Positions 1 through 6,128 of a DNA stretch of 29,072 nucleotides are shown one piece after another; position 1 is the stretch's first letter; each line of letters opens with the position of its first letter. The stretch is from CAZKRU01 sp964555235 (GTDB taxonomy: Bacteria; Verrucomicrobiota; Verrucomicrobiia; Methylacidiphilales; CAMAQI01). A model generated the notes under the pieces. That model did no database searches, was not told the DNA's origin, and saw nothing but the letters and a program-made list of their open reading frames with translations. The stretch is taken from contig CAZKRU010000054.1 of NCBI GenBank assembly GCA_964555235.1, positions 1 to 29,072 on the forward strand, written 5' to 3'. The position numbers and the translations under genes are program-made.

Positions 1-267
1 CGGCAAGGCTCCCTGCAGTTGCGAAGCCATCGGCTCCGACATCCCGTGCCGCTCCTCCTTGGAGAGGGGGCGTTTCTGATAAAACCCTTTGAGCAGCTCC
101 CCCGCCCAATGCTCACAATCGGCCGCGCTTCCTCCGTTTCCACAAAGCAATACGCGATTTCCCGCTCGATAGCAGTCACGCATCATTTTGTAGGCATGCT
201 GAAGCTCCGGAAGAAGCTCACGAAGTGAGGGGGCACGTTCAATCAAAAGACCCAAATGATGACTCAT
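1..267 (-). CDS. SIS-domain sugar-phosphate isomerase (phosphoheptose isomerase-like), N-terminal part
   Basis: My own minus-strand reading gives 89 codons from the ATG at 267 running off the left edge, so only the N-terminus is present. The segment VLLCGNGGSAADCEHWAGEL is the typical first phosphate-binding loop of GmhA-type SIS proteins, which isomerise sedoheptulose 7-phosphate or related sugar phosphates in the cytoplasm. The following stretch (PLSKEERHGMSEPMASQLQG) resembles the SIS subfamily that carries an insert after this loop. It starts 10 bases after the upstream pseudopilin stop, so it is probably the last visible member of that operon. The SIS fold is clear; the exact substrate is not, and related DnaA-associated or hexulose isomerases of the SIS superfamily cannot be excluded without the C-terminus. 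Confidence 0.82.
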   Translation of the reverse strand, partial: MSHHLGLLIERAPSLRELLPELQHAYKMMRDCYRAGNRVLLCGNGGSAADCEHWAGELLKGFYQKRPLSKEERHGMSEPMASQLQGALP

Positions 268-277
268 ACAAAAAACT

Positions 278-817
278 CTAGCGCTTCCAGTTTGAAACCC
301 ACTTATTAGTGCCATTAATCGACGTCTGCTTCGCTGTACTCCAAAGATCAAAGAAGTTTGGATTCATCCCTTCATCCGGTTTATTCGTGCAATAGCCATA
401 GGAGTTCTCCCACGGATCAACGATGTGCGCTTTTGCCGTGGTACTTCCTCGTGCTTCACGGTTGATTTGATTTTCTTTAAATTCAAAATAGACGGTGCTC
501 GTCGCTTTCTCGCGAGAACTTTCCCGTCCGGCAAGTGCTTGAAACAATACCTCGCTCGCCTTCTTGTAGACCAAAGATTTCGGATCTCCTTGCGAAGTCG
601 GATCCGGCATCGATGAATCTCCCGGATAAGCCCCTTGATCAATCTTGTATCGCTCCAACGCCGTTTCAATCGCCGCAATCTCCCCTTGCGAGCGCGTCCG
701 TTTTGCTTTTTCCATCATCGGGCCACCGACTCCGAGCGTCGCTCCGGCCAGGATGGCAATAATACTGATCACCACCAACAATTCGATCAACGTAAAGGCG
801 CTTTTGGAACGATTCAT
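278..817 (-). CDS. GspG-like pseudopilin with type IV prepilin N-terminus
   Basis: The 179-residue product begins MNRSKSAFTLIELLVVISII, a short basic leader followed by the prepilin peptidase site (A|FTLIE) and a hydrophobic helix. After the helix come ALERYKIDQGAYP and near the end DPWENSYGY, FDLWS. These match the layout of GspG-type major pseudopilins (DPWGNPY, FDL-S). Cleavage and N-methylation by a PilD-type peptidase are expected, with assembly in the inner membrane. It lies 3 bases downstream of a second pseudopilin gene and 10 bases upstream of the SIS isomerase gene. No secretion ATPase or secretin gene is visible here, so it may be one of the many scattered prepilin-like proteins typical of Verrucomicrobia/Lentisphaerae rather than part of a complete type II secretion locus. 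Confidence 0.85.
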   Translation of the reverse strand: MNRSKSAFTLIELLVVISIIAILAGATLGVGGPMMEKAKRTRSQGEIAAIETALERYKIDQGAYPGDSSMPDPTSQGDPKSLVYKKASEVLFQALAGRESSREKATSTVYFEFKENQINREARGSTTAKAHIVDPWENSYGYCTNKPDEGMNPNFFDLWSTAKQTSINGTNKWVSNWKR

Positions 818-820
818 ATA

Positions 821-1417
821 TTACCAGGAAACCAGTGCGTTTTCCGGCTTTTCAATATTGCTGGCGCCAACCCGCGAATAAATTGCCACGGACGAATTGA
901 CCTGAGTCACCGTTGACAAGTTCTTGCACAGAGGATCCGCAGGAACTTCAATCGATGTATCGTAATCGCCATCCAACAGCATCACAAAAAAGCCGGGCGC
1001 CTTGGGGGGAAATGTCGGATCACGAAGGGCTCCGTTTCCATCCAAATCCTGTTTTTTAAATTCAAAGAAGACAATCTCCCGGGAATTTGAGATTCGGGGG
1101 GAAGAAACATTTTGCCCCGTGACCGGATCCCGATTTCCACTCAGCATAATGACCATATCCCGCCACTCATCTGACTCGGAGAGCGTATAATCGGAGCCGG
1201 AATACGTATCCGGAATCGGGAGACGGCCATATTCCGTACTGTAAGCAGTAACCGCGGTCCTCACTTGCGACATCAAGGCATTGGCTTGCGCCTTTTTTGC
1301 CGCTTTCATCGCACTTTGGATTCCCGACATCCCAAGTCCTGCCAGAAGCGCAATAATTGAAATCACCACCAACAACTCGATCAACGTAAAACCAGAAGAG
1401 CGACGACGGATGTTCAT
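821..1417 (-). CDS. Prepilin-type N-terminal cleavage/methylation protein
   Basis: The product has 198 residues. The N-terminus MNIRRRSSGFTLIELLVVIS is a canonical class III signal peptide: four arginines or near-basic residues, cleavage after G, then FTLIE and a hydrophobic helix. An amphipathic helix follows (KAAKKAQANALMSQVRTAV) and then an ordinary globular domain containing an acidic loop (DLDGNGALRDP) and ADPLCKN. It is the first of two adjacent pseudopilin genes, with 3 bases between them, implying co-translation. A DxDxNG-like loop resembles the calcium-binding loop of some pseudopilins, but that is only a resemblance. A role as a minor pseudopilin in a type II secretion or type IV pilus-like fibre is inferred from the family. 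Confidence 0.82.
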   Translation of the reverse strand: MNIRRRSSGFTLIELLVVISIIALLAGLGMSGIQSAMKAAKKAQANALMSQVRTAVTAYSTEYGRLPIPDTYSGSDYTLSESDEWRDMVIMLSGNRDPVTGQNVSSPRISNSREIVFFEFKKQDLDGNGALRDPTFPPKAPGFFVMLLDGDYDTSIEVPADPLCKNLSTVTQVNSSVAIYSRVGASNIEKPENALVSW

Positions 1418-1458
1418 GATTAAATTCTAAGGGAGGATGACTTGAAATGCCAATTCTT

Positions 1459-1746
1459 TTATTTCAACTCGGATTCCATCCGCTCAGCGAGCCACTGTTT
1501 CATCATGCTCTGGTAGTTGAGATAGCGGTGGCGGGCGATCCGTTTGATTCGGGAAAGCATCCTCGGATCTATTCGAATCGAGATCGTTGTTGATTCAGAG
1601 GTATCCGATTGCGTTAAACTTCCCTGCAGTAAGGGAATGGCGACTTGGTGCGTCTCCCAAAAGGTCCGCTCCGCTTCAACCGTCGAAAAGGGAGGAACCT
1701 GATCCCACGACGAAATCATTTTTAATGCCGATTCGGGTGCACTCAT
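1459..1746 (-). CDS. BrnA/CopG-type antitoxin of a BrnT-like toxin-antitoxin pair
   Basis: I chose the ATG at 1746 because it overlaps the toxin stop codon by four bases (ATGA). A longer frame to 1851 would run through the toxin gene. The 95-residue protein has an N-terminal part with AERTFWETHQV and a C-terminal ribbon-helix-helix-like segment, ISIRIDPRMLSRIKRIA followed by SMMKQWLAERM. This is the pattern of the CopG-type antitoxins paired with BrnT or similar RelE-fold toxins: FWETH region, SIRID beta strand, two helices. The antitoxin should bind the toxin and repress the shared promoter. The order is toxin first, antitoxin second, as in brnTA. A pseudopilin gene follows after 41 bases. 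Confidence 0.8.
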   Translation of the reverse strand: MSAPESALKMISSWDQVPPFSTVEAERTFWETHQVAIPLLQGSLTQSDTSESTTISIRIDPRMLSRIKRIARHRYLNYQSMMKQWLAERMESELK

Positions 1747-2018
1747 GAGAGAGTCTCCGAGAGTTTTCGTTCGTAAAGATAGTTTTCCTCGGTGGTCATC
1801 GCTCTCGCCGAAATCACCCGAAAGATTTTGCCCGTGGAGGTATAAACGCAAAAAATCGAACGCCCTTTCAAGCTTTTGCCAAGCAATAAAAACCGGGCCT
1901 GACGCGAGAACCGGGTCGCATCCGGAAGAAATCGGAGCGAAAAGGGGTCCTCAAAAATCTCCTCCACTTCCGTGGACTCCAAGGAATCCGACCGAAATGA
2001 GGACCAATCAAACTCCAT
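1743..2018 (-). CDS. brnT: BrnT-family ribonuclease toxin
   Basis: This 91-residue protein matches the BrnT family from end to end. It starts MEFDW, has the EIFEDPFSL segment, then RFLLLGKSLKGRSIFCVYT and ends with RVISARAMTTEENYLYE, equivalent to the family's RIISARKAT-ER--YE. BrnT toxins have a RelE-like fold and cleave RNA when the antitoxin is lost. One departure is that the loop SLESTEVEEI lacks the usual N-xKHG-SF residues seen in many BrnT proteins, so part of the active surface may have diverged. The gene begins 2 bases after the glpX stop and ends overlapping the antitoxin start, so it appears to be transcribed with glpX unless an internal promoter exists. Confidence 0.82.
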   Translation of the reverse strand: MEFDWSSFRSDSLESTEVEEIFEDPFSLRFLPDATRFSRQARFLLLGKSLKGRSIFCVYTSTGKIFRVISARAMTTEENYLYERKLSETLS

Positions 2019-2020
2019 AA

Positions 2021-3070
2021 TTAGATCCCGTGATCCCGATGATCTTTTCGAAGCGGAATCAACTTATGTTCCAAATTATGAACGGCACGAATGTATCTGA
2101 CGGTTCGGCTTTTCGCGCGCATCAGAATCGAATGCGTAATCGCCGTTTTCCCAATCAACTTCACGCCCGGCAAAAGCGGACTTTCACTGACACCCGTTGC
2201 ACAAAAAATTGCACTCTCACCCGAAATCACATCATTAATGTTATAAACTTTTTTCAATTCCACATCCGTCAGATTCCCTCGAAGACTTTTACGCTCTTCC
2301 TCGTCTCGAAACCACATCCGCATTTGAATATTTCCGCCCATGCATTTCATTGCAATGGCCGTCAGAATTCCTTCCGGAGTTCCGCCGATTCCCCAGTAAA
2401 GATCCACCCCGGAGTCCGGAAGCGAGGGAGCCACCGCCGCCGTGATATCTCCATCACTCACCATGCGAAGCGATCCACCCGCTTGACGCACTTGATCAAT
2501 GATATGCTGATTCCGAGGACGATCGAGCGTCACCACGACCAATTCTGCAATCCGTTTTCCGAGCGCCGAAGCGACCAGCATCAAGGTATCCTCGACGGAA
2601 TTGTCAAATTTGATCTGGGAAATTCCGAGCCGCTTCATGGCATCCAAAACCTTTGGGCCGTATGCCAGTTTCTCAACGTAATAGCTCGGAAGATTCTGGA
2701 TATTATGCTTCCCCGCTTCCGCGACATATGAAGCGCCGATCACCGAGATGGAATTTGGGAGCCCCTTGGCAATATTCGTCGTTCCGTCAATCGGATCCAA
2801 GGCGATATCAAAATGCGGAGATCCACTTTTCCAGGAACCGAGCCGATCTCCCAGGAAAATTCCGGGCGCATTGTCTTTGATTCCCTCGCCAATCATGCAC
2901 TCGCCGGAAATATCGACCAGATCCATAACCCCGTGAATCGCATCACACGCCGAAGCATCCGCCTTCTCTTTTTCGCCGCGACCAAGCCAGTGGATGGAGT
3001 TTAGCGCCGCATTTTCCGTGGCGCGAATAAATTCAAATTCAATCGTTCTTTCAAAATCTCGGGTCATCAT
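2021..3070 (-). CDS. glpX: Class II fructose-1,6-bisphosphatase (GlpX)
   Basis: GlpX hydrolyses fructose 1,6-bisphosphate to fructose 6-phosphate in gluconeogenesis, in the cytoplasm, and needs a divalent metal. The 349-residue protein is close to the usual family length of about 320-340. Visible signatures are the DLVDISGECMIGEGIKDNAP block, the metal-binding LDPIDGTTNIAKG (aspartates near residues 92 and 95), RNQHIIDQVRQAGGSLRMVSDGDI and the YWGIGGTPEGILTAIAMK segment. Two consecutive ATG codons start the gene (3068-3070 and 3065-3067) and either could be used. Upstream lies a 369-base repeat-rich gap before kamA; downstream the BrnT gene follows after 2 bases. No other glycolytic or glycerol gene is nearby, so this is a stand-alone copy in terms of pathway context. 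Confidence 0.96.
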   Translation of the reverse strand: MMTRDFERTIEFEFIRATENAALNSIHWLGRGEKEKADASACDAIHGVMDLVDISGECMIGEGIKDNAPGIFLGDRLGSWKSGSPHFDIALDPIDGTTNIAKGLPNSISVIGASYVAEAGKHNIQNLPSYYVEKLAYGPKVLDAMKRLGISQIKFDNSVEDTLMLVASALGKRIAELVVVTLDRPRNQHIIDQVRQAGGSLRMVSDGDITAAVAPSLPDSGVDLYWGIGGTPEGILTAIAMKCMGGNIQMRMWFRDEEERKSLRGNLTDVELKKVYNINDVISGESAIFCATGVSESPLLPGVKLIGKTAITHSILMRAKSRTVRYIRAVHNLEHKLIPLRKDHRDHGI

Positions 3071-3210
3071 GGCCGCCGAGCGTAATGAAAAATTCTAAAT
3101 TAGAAAGTTAAAATCATTCGTACCCTAAATAGAACCCACGGCACAATGAAAAGTCCTTCTTCGAGCCCTTGGAGTCTTGGAGGTCCATTCGGGCCGTTGA
3201 GGTTTCAACC

Positions 3211-3249
3211 CCCGCCTGCAACGGCTATGCCGTAGGCATTGCGGGCAGG
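3211..3249. repeat. REP-like palindrome, copy 1
   Basis: The arms CCCGCCTGCAA and TTGCGGGCAGG flank a central GGCTATGCCGTAGGC-type stem, so the element can form a long imperfect hairpin. A second copy lies 75 bases further on (3324-3359) and a third at 25447-25482, all intergenic. The conserved frame is CCCGCCYGCAACG...CGTAG...ATGCGGGC. Repetitive extragenic palindromes of this kind are usually mobilised by Y1-type (RAYT) transposases encoded elsewhere; none is visible here. Confidence 0.7.
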
Positions 3250-3323
3250 GCGACGACTCAAAAGCTCAAAGGGGGGAATTTTGTTTTCAAATCCAAACCA
3301 ACAAAACGTTGAGGCCGTCGAGT

Positions 3324-3359
3324 CCCGCCCGCAACGCTTTGCGTAGCAATGCGGGCAGG
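3324..3359. repeat. REP-like palindrome, copy 2
   Basis: The 36-base element has arms CCCGCCCGCAACGC and GCAATGCGGGCAGG around TTTGCGTA. Its left arm is identical to that of the copy at 25447-25482, and that copy differs mainly in the right half (GCGATGCGGGCGGG). It could act as a terminator or mRNA-stabilising hairpin between kamA and glpX, both read from the minus strand. Confidence 0.7.
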
Positions 3360-3439
3360 TCAAAACCGCGAAGCCCTCCAATTCAATCCCCCTCCCGATT
3401 TCCCCTCAGAGATCCGGTTTTCTTTTGGACAGGCGTAAG

Positions 3440-4633
3440 TTAAAAGAGATATTTTTCGTCTGAACCCGGCGCCGCCTCACACGCCGGCATGCATTCTGAT
3501 TTCGGCGTCACTTCAGGATACTCGTAAATATCCCCCTTGTAATTACGAAGAACGACCCGATCTGCGGTCAATGCCACAATGTACTCTGGATTGAGAGGAA
3601 TCTTCCCGCCCCCACCCGGTCCATCCACCACATATTGAGGGACCGCATAGCCGGTCGTGTGCCCGCGAATCTGGTCCATGATCTGCAAACCCCGACGAAT
3701 CGGCACCCGGAAATGCGAGGACCCTTGAATCAAGTCACACTGGTAGAGATAATACGGACGCACCCGACAACGCAGCAGTTTTTGAAATAAAATCTTCAAG
3801 ATCTCCGGATCATCGTTCACCCCTTTAAGAAGCACCGCCTGATTTCCCAACGGAATCCCCGCATCCGCAAGCCGTTCCAAGCCCGCGCGAACTTCGGAGG
3901 TGAGTTCTTTTGGATGATTCGTGTGAACGCTAATCCAAAGCGGATGAATCTCTTTCAGCATGGAGCAGAGTTGTGGCGTAATCCGTTGGGGAAGAAAAAT
4001 CGGAATCCGCGTCCCGATCCGGATGAATTCAATATGAGGAATCGCCCGGAGTCGCTTCAAGAGGTGATAAAGTTTGGCATCCGAGAGCAACAACGGATCC
4101 CCCCCGGAGAGCAGAACATCACGCACTTCCGTATGTTGACGAAGATACTCAATGGCCTGATCAAAATCGGTTTCCAGGTGCTGTTCCCCCACTCCGCTCA
4201 CGACGCGACTTCGCGTACAATAACGGCAATAGGCCGCACAGCGATCGGTCACGAGAAAAAGGACCCGGTCTGGATAGCGGTGAACCAGTCCCGGCACGGG
4301 CATATTCCCATCCTCCCCGCACGGATCCGCCATTTCGTCAGGGGAGATCTTCATTTCCGAGCCGCGCGGAATAATTTGACGACGAATCGGACCGTCCGGA
4401 TTGTCCGACTCGATGAGATTAAAAAAGTGGGGCGTAATCGCCATGGCCAGCTTTGACTCCGAAAGCGTCACCCCCTCCTTTTCACACGAAGTCAGGGCAA
4501 TCTTGTTCTGAAGATGCTCGAGGCGTGTCACCCGGTTACGAAGCTGCCAATTCCAATCGTTCCATTGGTCGGAAGGGACCGAATGCCAAAATCCTTGGCC
4601 ATGGGAGCGAAATTCCCGTAAGTGGTCGTACAT
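3440..4633 (-). CDS. kamA: L-lysine 2,3-aminomutase, radical SAM/PLP enzyme
   Basis: The enzyme interconverts L-lysine and beta-lysine using a [4Fe-4S] cluster, S-adenosylmethionine and pyridoxal phosphate. With the ATG at 4633 the protein has 397 residues. It carries CAAYCRYC (cysteines 132, 136, 139), LLSGGDPLLL, RIGTR and DGPGGGGK, whose lysine 344 should bind PLP. The two aspartates that hold the lysine side-chain amine in clostridial KamA are both present (D300 in YLYQCD, D337 in YVVDGP), which argues for a true lysine mutase rather than the elongation-factor P enzyme EpmB. An in-frame TTG at 4672, 11 bases after GGAGG, would add 13 residues. No beta-lysine acetyltransferase (ablB) is adjacent. 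The gene is divergent from the GntR regulator. Confidence 0.93.
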   Translation of the reverse strand: MYDHLREFRSHGQGFWHSVPSDQWNDWNWQLRNRVTRLEHLQNKIALTSCEKEGVTLSESKLAMAITPHFFNLIESDNPDGPIRRQIIPRGSEMKISPDEMADPCGEDGNMPVPGLVHRYPDRVLFLVTDRCAAYCRYCTRSRVVSGVGEQHLETDFDQAIEYLRQHTEVRDVLLSGGDPLLLSDAKLYHLLKRLRAIPHIEFIRIGTRIPIFLPQRITPQLCSMLKEIHPLWISVHTNHPKELTSEVRAGLERLADAGIPLGNQAVLLKGVNDDPEILKILFQKLLRCRVRPYYLYQCDLIQGSSHFRVPIRRGLQIMDQIRGHTTGYAVPQYVVDGPGGGGKIPLNPEYIVALTADRVVLRNYKGDIYEYPEVTPKSECMPACEAAPGSDEKYLF

Positions 4634-4783
4634 GATCGTTTTAAAAGCTAGAAAGGGTCCTCGGGAAGTCAAATGATTAAACGCCTCCTCAATGAGGCAC
4701 GAGTCTAAGCGCTTGATTCAAAAGAGTTTTTACAGGCAAATCACCCCCCATTCAATAAAGTCCTTGCCAATCGCATCTTTAAC

Positions 4784-4803
4784 TGTATCGATACTGTAAT
4801 ACA
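4784..4803 (+). promoter_or_regulatory. Palindromic operator candidate for the GntR repressor
   Basis: Immediately upstream of the GntR start lies a perfect 10-base palindrome, GTATCGATAC (4785-4794), within the near-palindrome ACTGTATCGATACTGT. A wider pair, TGTAT and ATACA, brackets 4784-4803. A possible -35 box TTGCCA is at 4764-4769, but no convincing -10 box has standard spacing. YtrA-type regulators usually autorepress from operators at this position, so binding by the downstream gene product is the simplest reading. No Shine-Dalgarno sequence is visible before the start codon, so the transcript may be nearly leaderless. Confidence 0.5.
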
Positions 4804-4806
4804 ATT

Positions 4807-5205
4807 ATGGGGCTCGATTTAAAAATCTCAACGGGAAGCAGCCTTCCGCTCTACGCCCAACTGGGAGATCAACTCCGACGCGCCATTGCCTCCGGTGCGG
4901 TTCAATCCGGCGAAACCCTTCCGAGCGTTCGAAGCCTTGCCGAACGGCTCGTGGTCAATCCCAACACCGTCGTCAAAGCCTACAGCGAGCTTGAGCGCGA
5001 AGGGTTAATCGAAGCCCGCCCAGGGAGCGGTTACTACGTCTCCTCCCGGCGTCAGGTCTTTTCCGTGGAAGAACGCCAGCGCCGACTGGAAGTCGCGACA
5101 CAAACCTTTATCAGTCAAATCGCTTTTCTTGATTTTTCCTGGGAGGAGATCCGTGATCTCCTCAAAACGAAACTCGACCCCACCCGCAGCCCCCGGAGGA
5201 AATAA
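4807..5205 (+). CDS. GntR-family transcriptional regulator, YtrA subfamily
   Basis: The 132-residue protein consists of a winged helix-turn-helix (LYAQLGDQLRRAIASG, then LPSVRSLAERLVVNPNTVVKAY as the recognition region at about residues 39-60, wing RPGSGYYV) and a short C-terminal helical tail instead of a large effector domain. That is the YtrA layout, in which the regulator represses its own ABC transporter operon. The stop codon overlaps the start of the ABC ATPase gene by one base, and the two genes plus the giant permease form an obvious operon. The inducing signal is unknown; in Bacillus YtrA it relates to cell-envelope antibiotics. Confidence 0.92.
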   Translation: MGLDLKISTGSSLPLYAQLGDQLRRAIASGAVQSGETLPSVRSLAERLVVNPNTVVKAYSELEREGLIEARPGSGYYVSSRRQVFSVEERQRRLEVATQTFISQIAFLDFSWEEIRDLLKTKLDPTRSPRRK

Positions 5206-6128
5206 TGAATCCCCCCGTCATTGAAACCCGCGATCTCACCCGTTACTATGGAGAGCGAAAAGTCCTCGGCGAATTGAACCTCTCCGTCCCCCGGGGAAGC
5301 ATCCTCGGTCTTCTCGGACCGAACGGCGCTGGAAAAAGCACGACGATCCGGATTCTCATGGGACTTGTGGAACCGACCCGAGGCGAGGCAACCGTGCTCG
5401 GTCATGACTGTCGCAATCTCCCTCCCGAACTTCGTGCCCGAATTGGTTATCTCGCGGAGGGACATTATGTTTACGACTGGATGACCGTTCAGGAATGCGA
5501 ACGCTTTCAAGCCTCCTTCTTTCCGCACTGGAACCGAGACCTCTTTCACGATGTCATCCGTCACTTTCGTCTGGAAGAAAAAGCAAAAGCCGGACATCTC
5601 TCCCGGGGACAACGCGCGGGACTTTGCCTCGCGCTGACGTTGGCGCCCGAACCGGAACTCATCATTCTGGATGATCCTGCCCTTGGACTTGATCCGATGG
5701 CGCGTCGCAGTCTTTTGGAATCGATGGTCTTTGTCACCCGGAAGGAAGATCGGACCATCATCTTTTCCTCCCATCTATTGGCCGATGTCGAACGGGTCGC
5801 CGATCAGATCGCCATCATCGATCACGGTACTCTCCGCGCCCATAGCTCTATCGACGAATTTCGCGGTCGTGTCCGTCAATGGAAACTTCGTTTCCATGAA
5901 TCCATTCGCTTCCCGAATGGACTTCAGGGAATCCTCCATCAACGAACGGAAGGAACTGATCTCTTCCTCGTCCTTCAAGACACCACTCCGGAAATTTTGG
6001 ATCAACTCCAAAAACTCGGCGCCGATTCCATGGAAGAAATCCCGATGGACCTCGAAGAAGCCTTCGTCCGATTTTGCGGTGGCGATGGCAAAAGCTTCTT
6101 CGATTCCGTCAGCGGAGTCACTCGATGA
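5205..6128 (+). CDS. ABC transporter ATP-binding protein of the GntR-controlled operon
   Basis: The 307-residue protein is a single nucleotide-binding domain of the CcmA/YtrB type with a C-terminal extension. Walker A is GPNGAGKST (38-46), the signature is LSRGQRAG (from 132) and Walker B reads ELIILDDPALGLDP. The residue after the Walker B aspartate is D157 where most ABC ATPases have the catalytic glutamate, and the signature has R in place of the first glycine of LSGGQ. The switch histidine is present (FSSHLL). I recall similar LDDPALGLDP motifs in planctomycete/verrucomicrobial homologues, so this is probably a subfamily trait and not decay. Its stop overlaps the permease start by four bases (ATGA), so the two should assemble together. 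Confidence 0.93.
   Translation: MNPPVIETRDLTRYYGERKVLGELNLSVPRGSILGLLGPNGAGKSTTIRILMGLVEPTRGEATVLGHDCRNLPPELRARIGYLAEGHYVYDWMTVQECERFQASFFPHWNRDLFHDVIRHFRLEEKAKAGHLSRGQRAGLCLALTLAPEPELIILDDPALGLDPMARRSLLESMVFVTRKEDRTIIFSSHLLADVERVADQIAIIDHGTLRAHSSIDEFRGRVRQWKLRFHESIRFPNGLQGILHQRTEGTDLFLVLQDTTPEILDQLQKLGADSMEEIPMDLEEAFVRFCGGDGKSFFDSVSGVTR

Larger units (their letters stand above)
3071..3439. other. Repeat-rich gene-free gap between kamA and glpX
   Basis: No coding frame looks real here. The gap contains two CCCGCC...GCGGGC palindromes (3211-3249 and 3324-3359, listed separately), a segment AAAGCTCAAAGGGGGGAATT at 3261-3280 and the stretch ATCCGGTTTTCTTTTGGA beginning at 3412. Close relatives of the latter two segments reappear in the other large gap at 25489-25579, so both gaps seem to be mosaics of the same repeat modules. 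The promoter of glpX should lie at about 3071-3160, where the DNA is AT-rich, but I could not assign convincing -35/-10 boxes. Confidence 0.6.

Noticed and set aside
2030..2731. A 233-codon plus-strand open frame opposite glpX
   Set aside because: It is antisense to a clear GlpX with conserved motifs; its translation is rich in R/H/N/I with no recognisable domain, as expected from a shadow frame.
3211..3359. Possible CRISPR-like array from repeated CCCGCC palindromes
   Set aside because: Only two copies are present, they differ in sequence, the repeats are palindromic throughout, and no cas genes are nearby.
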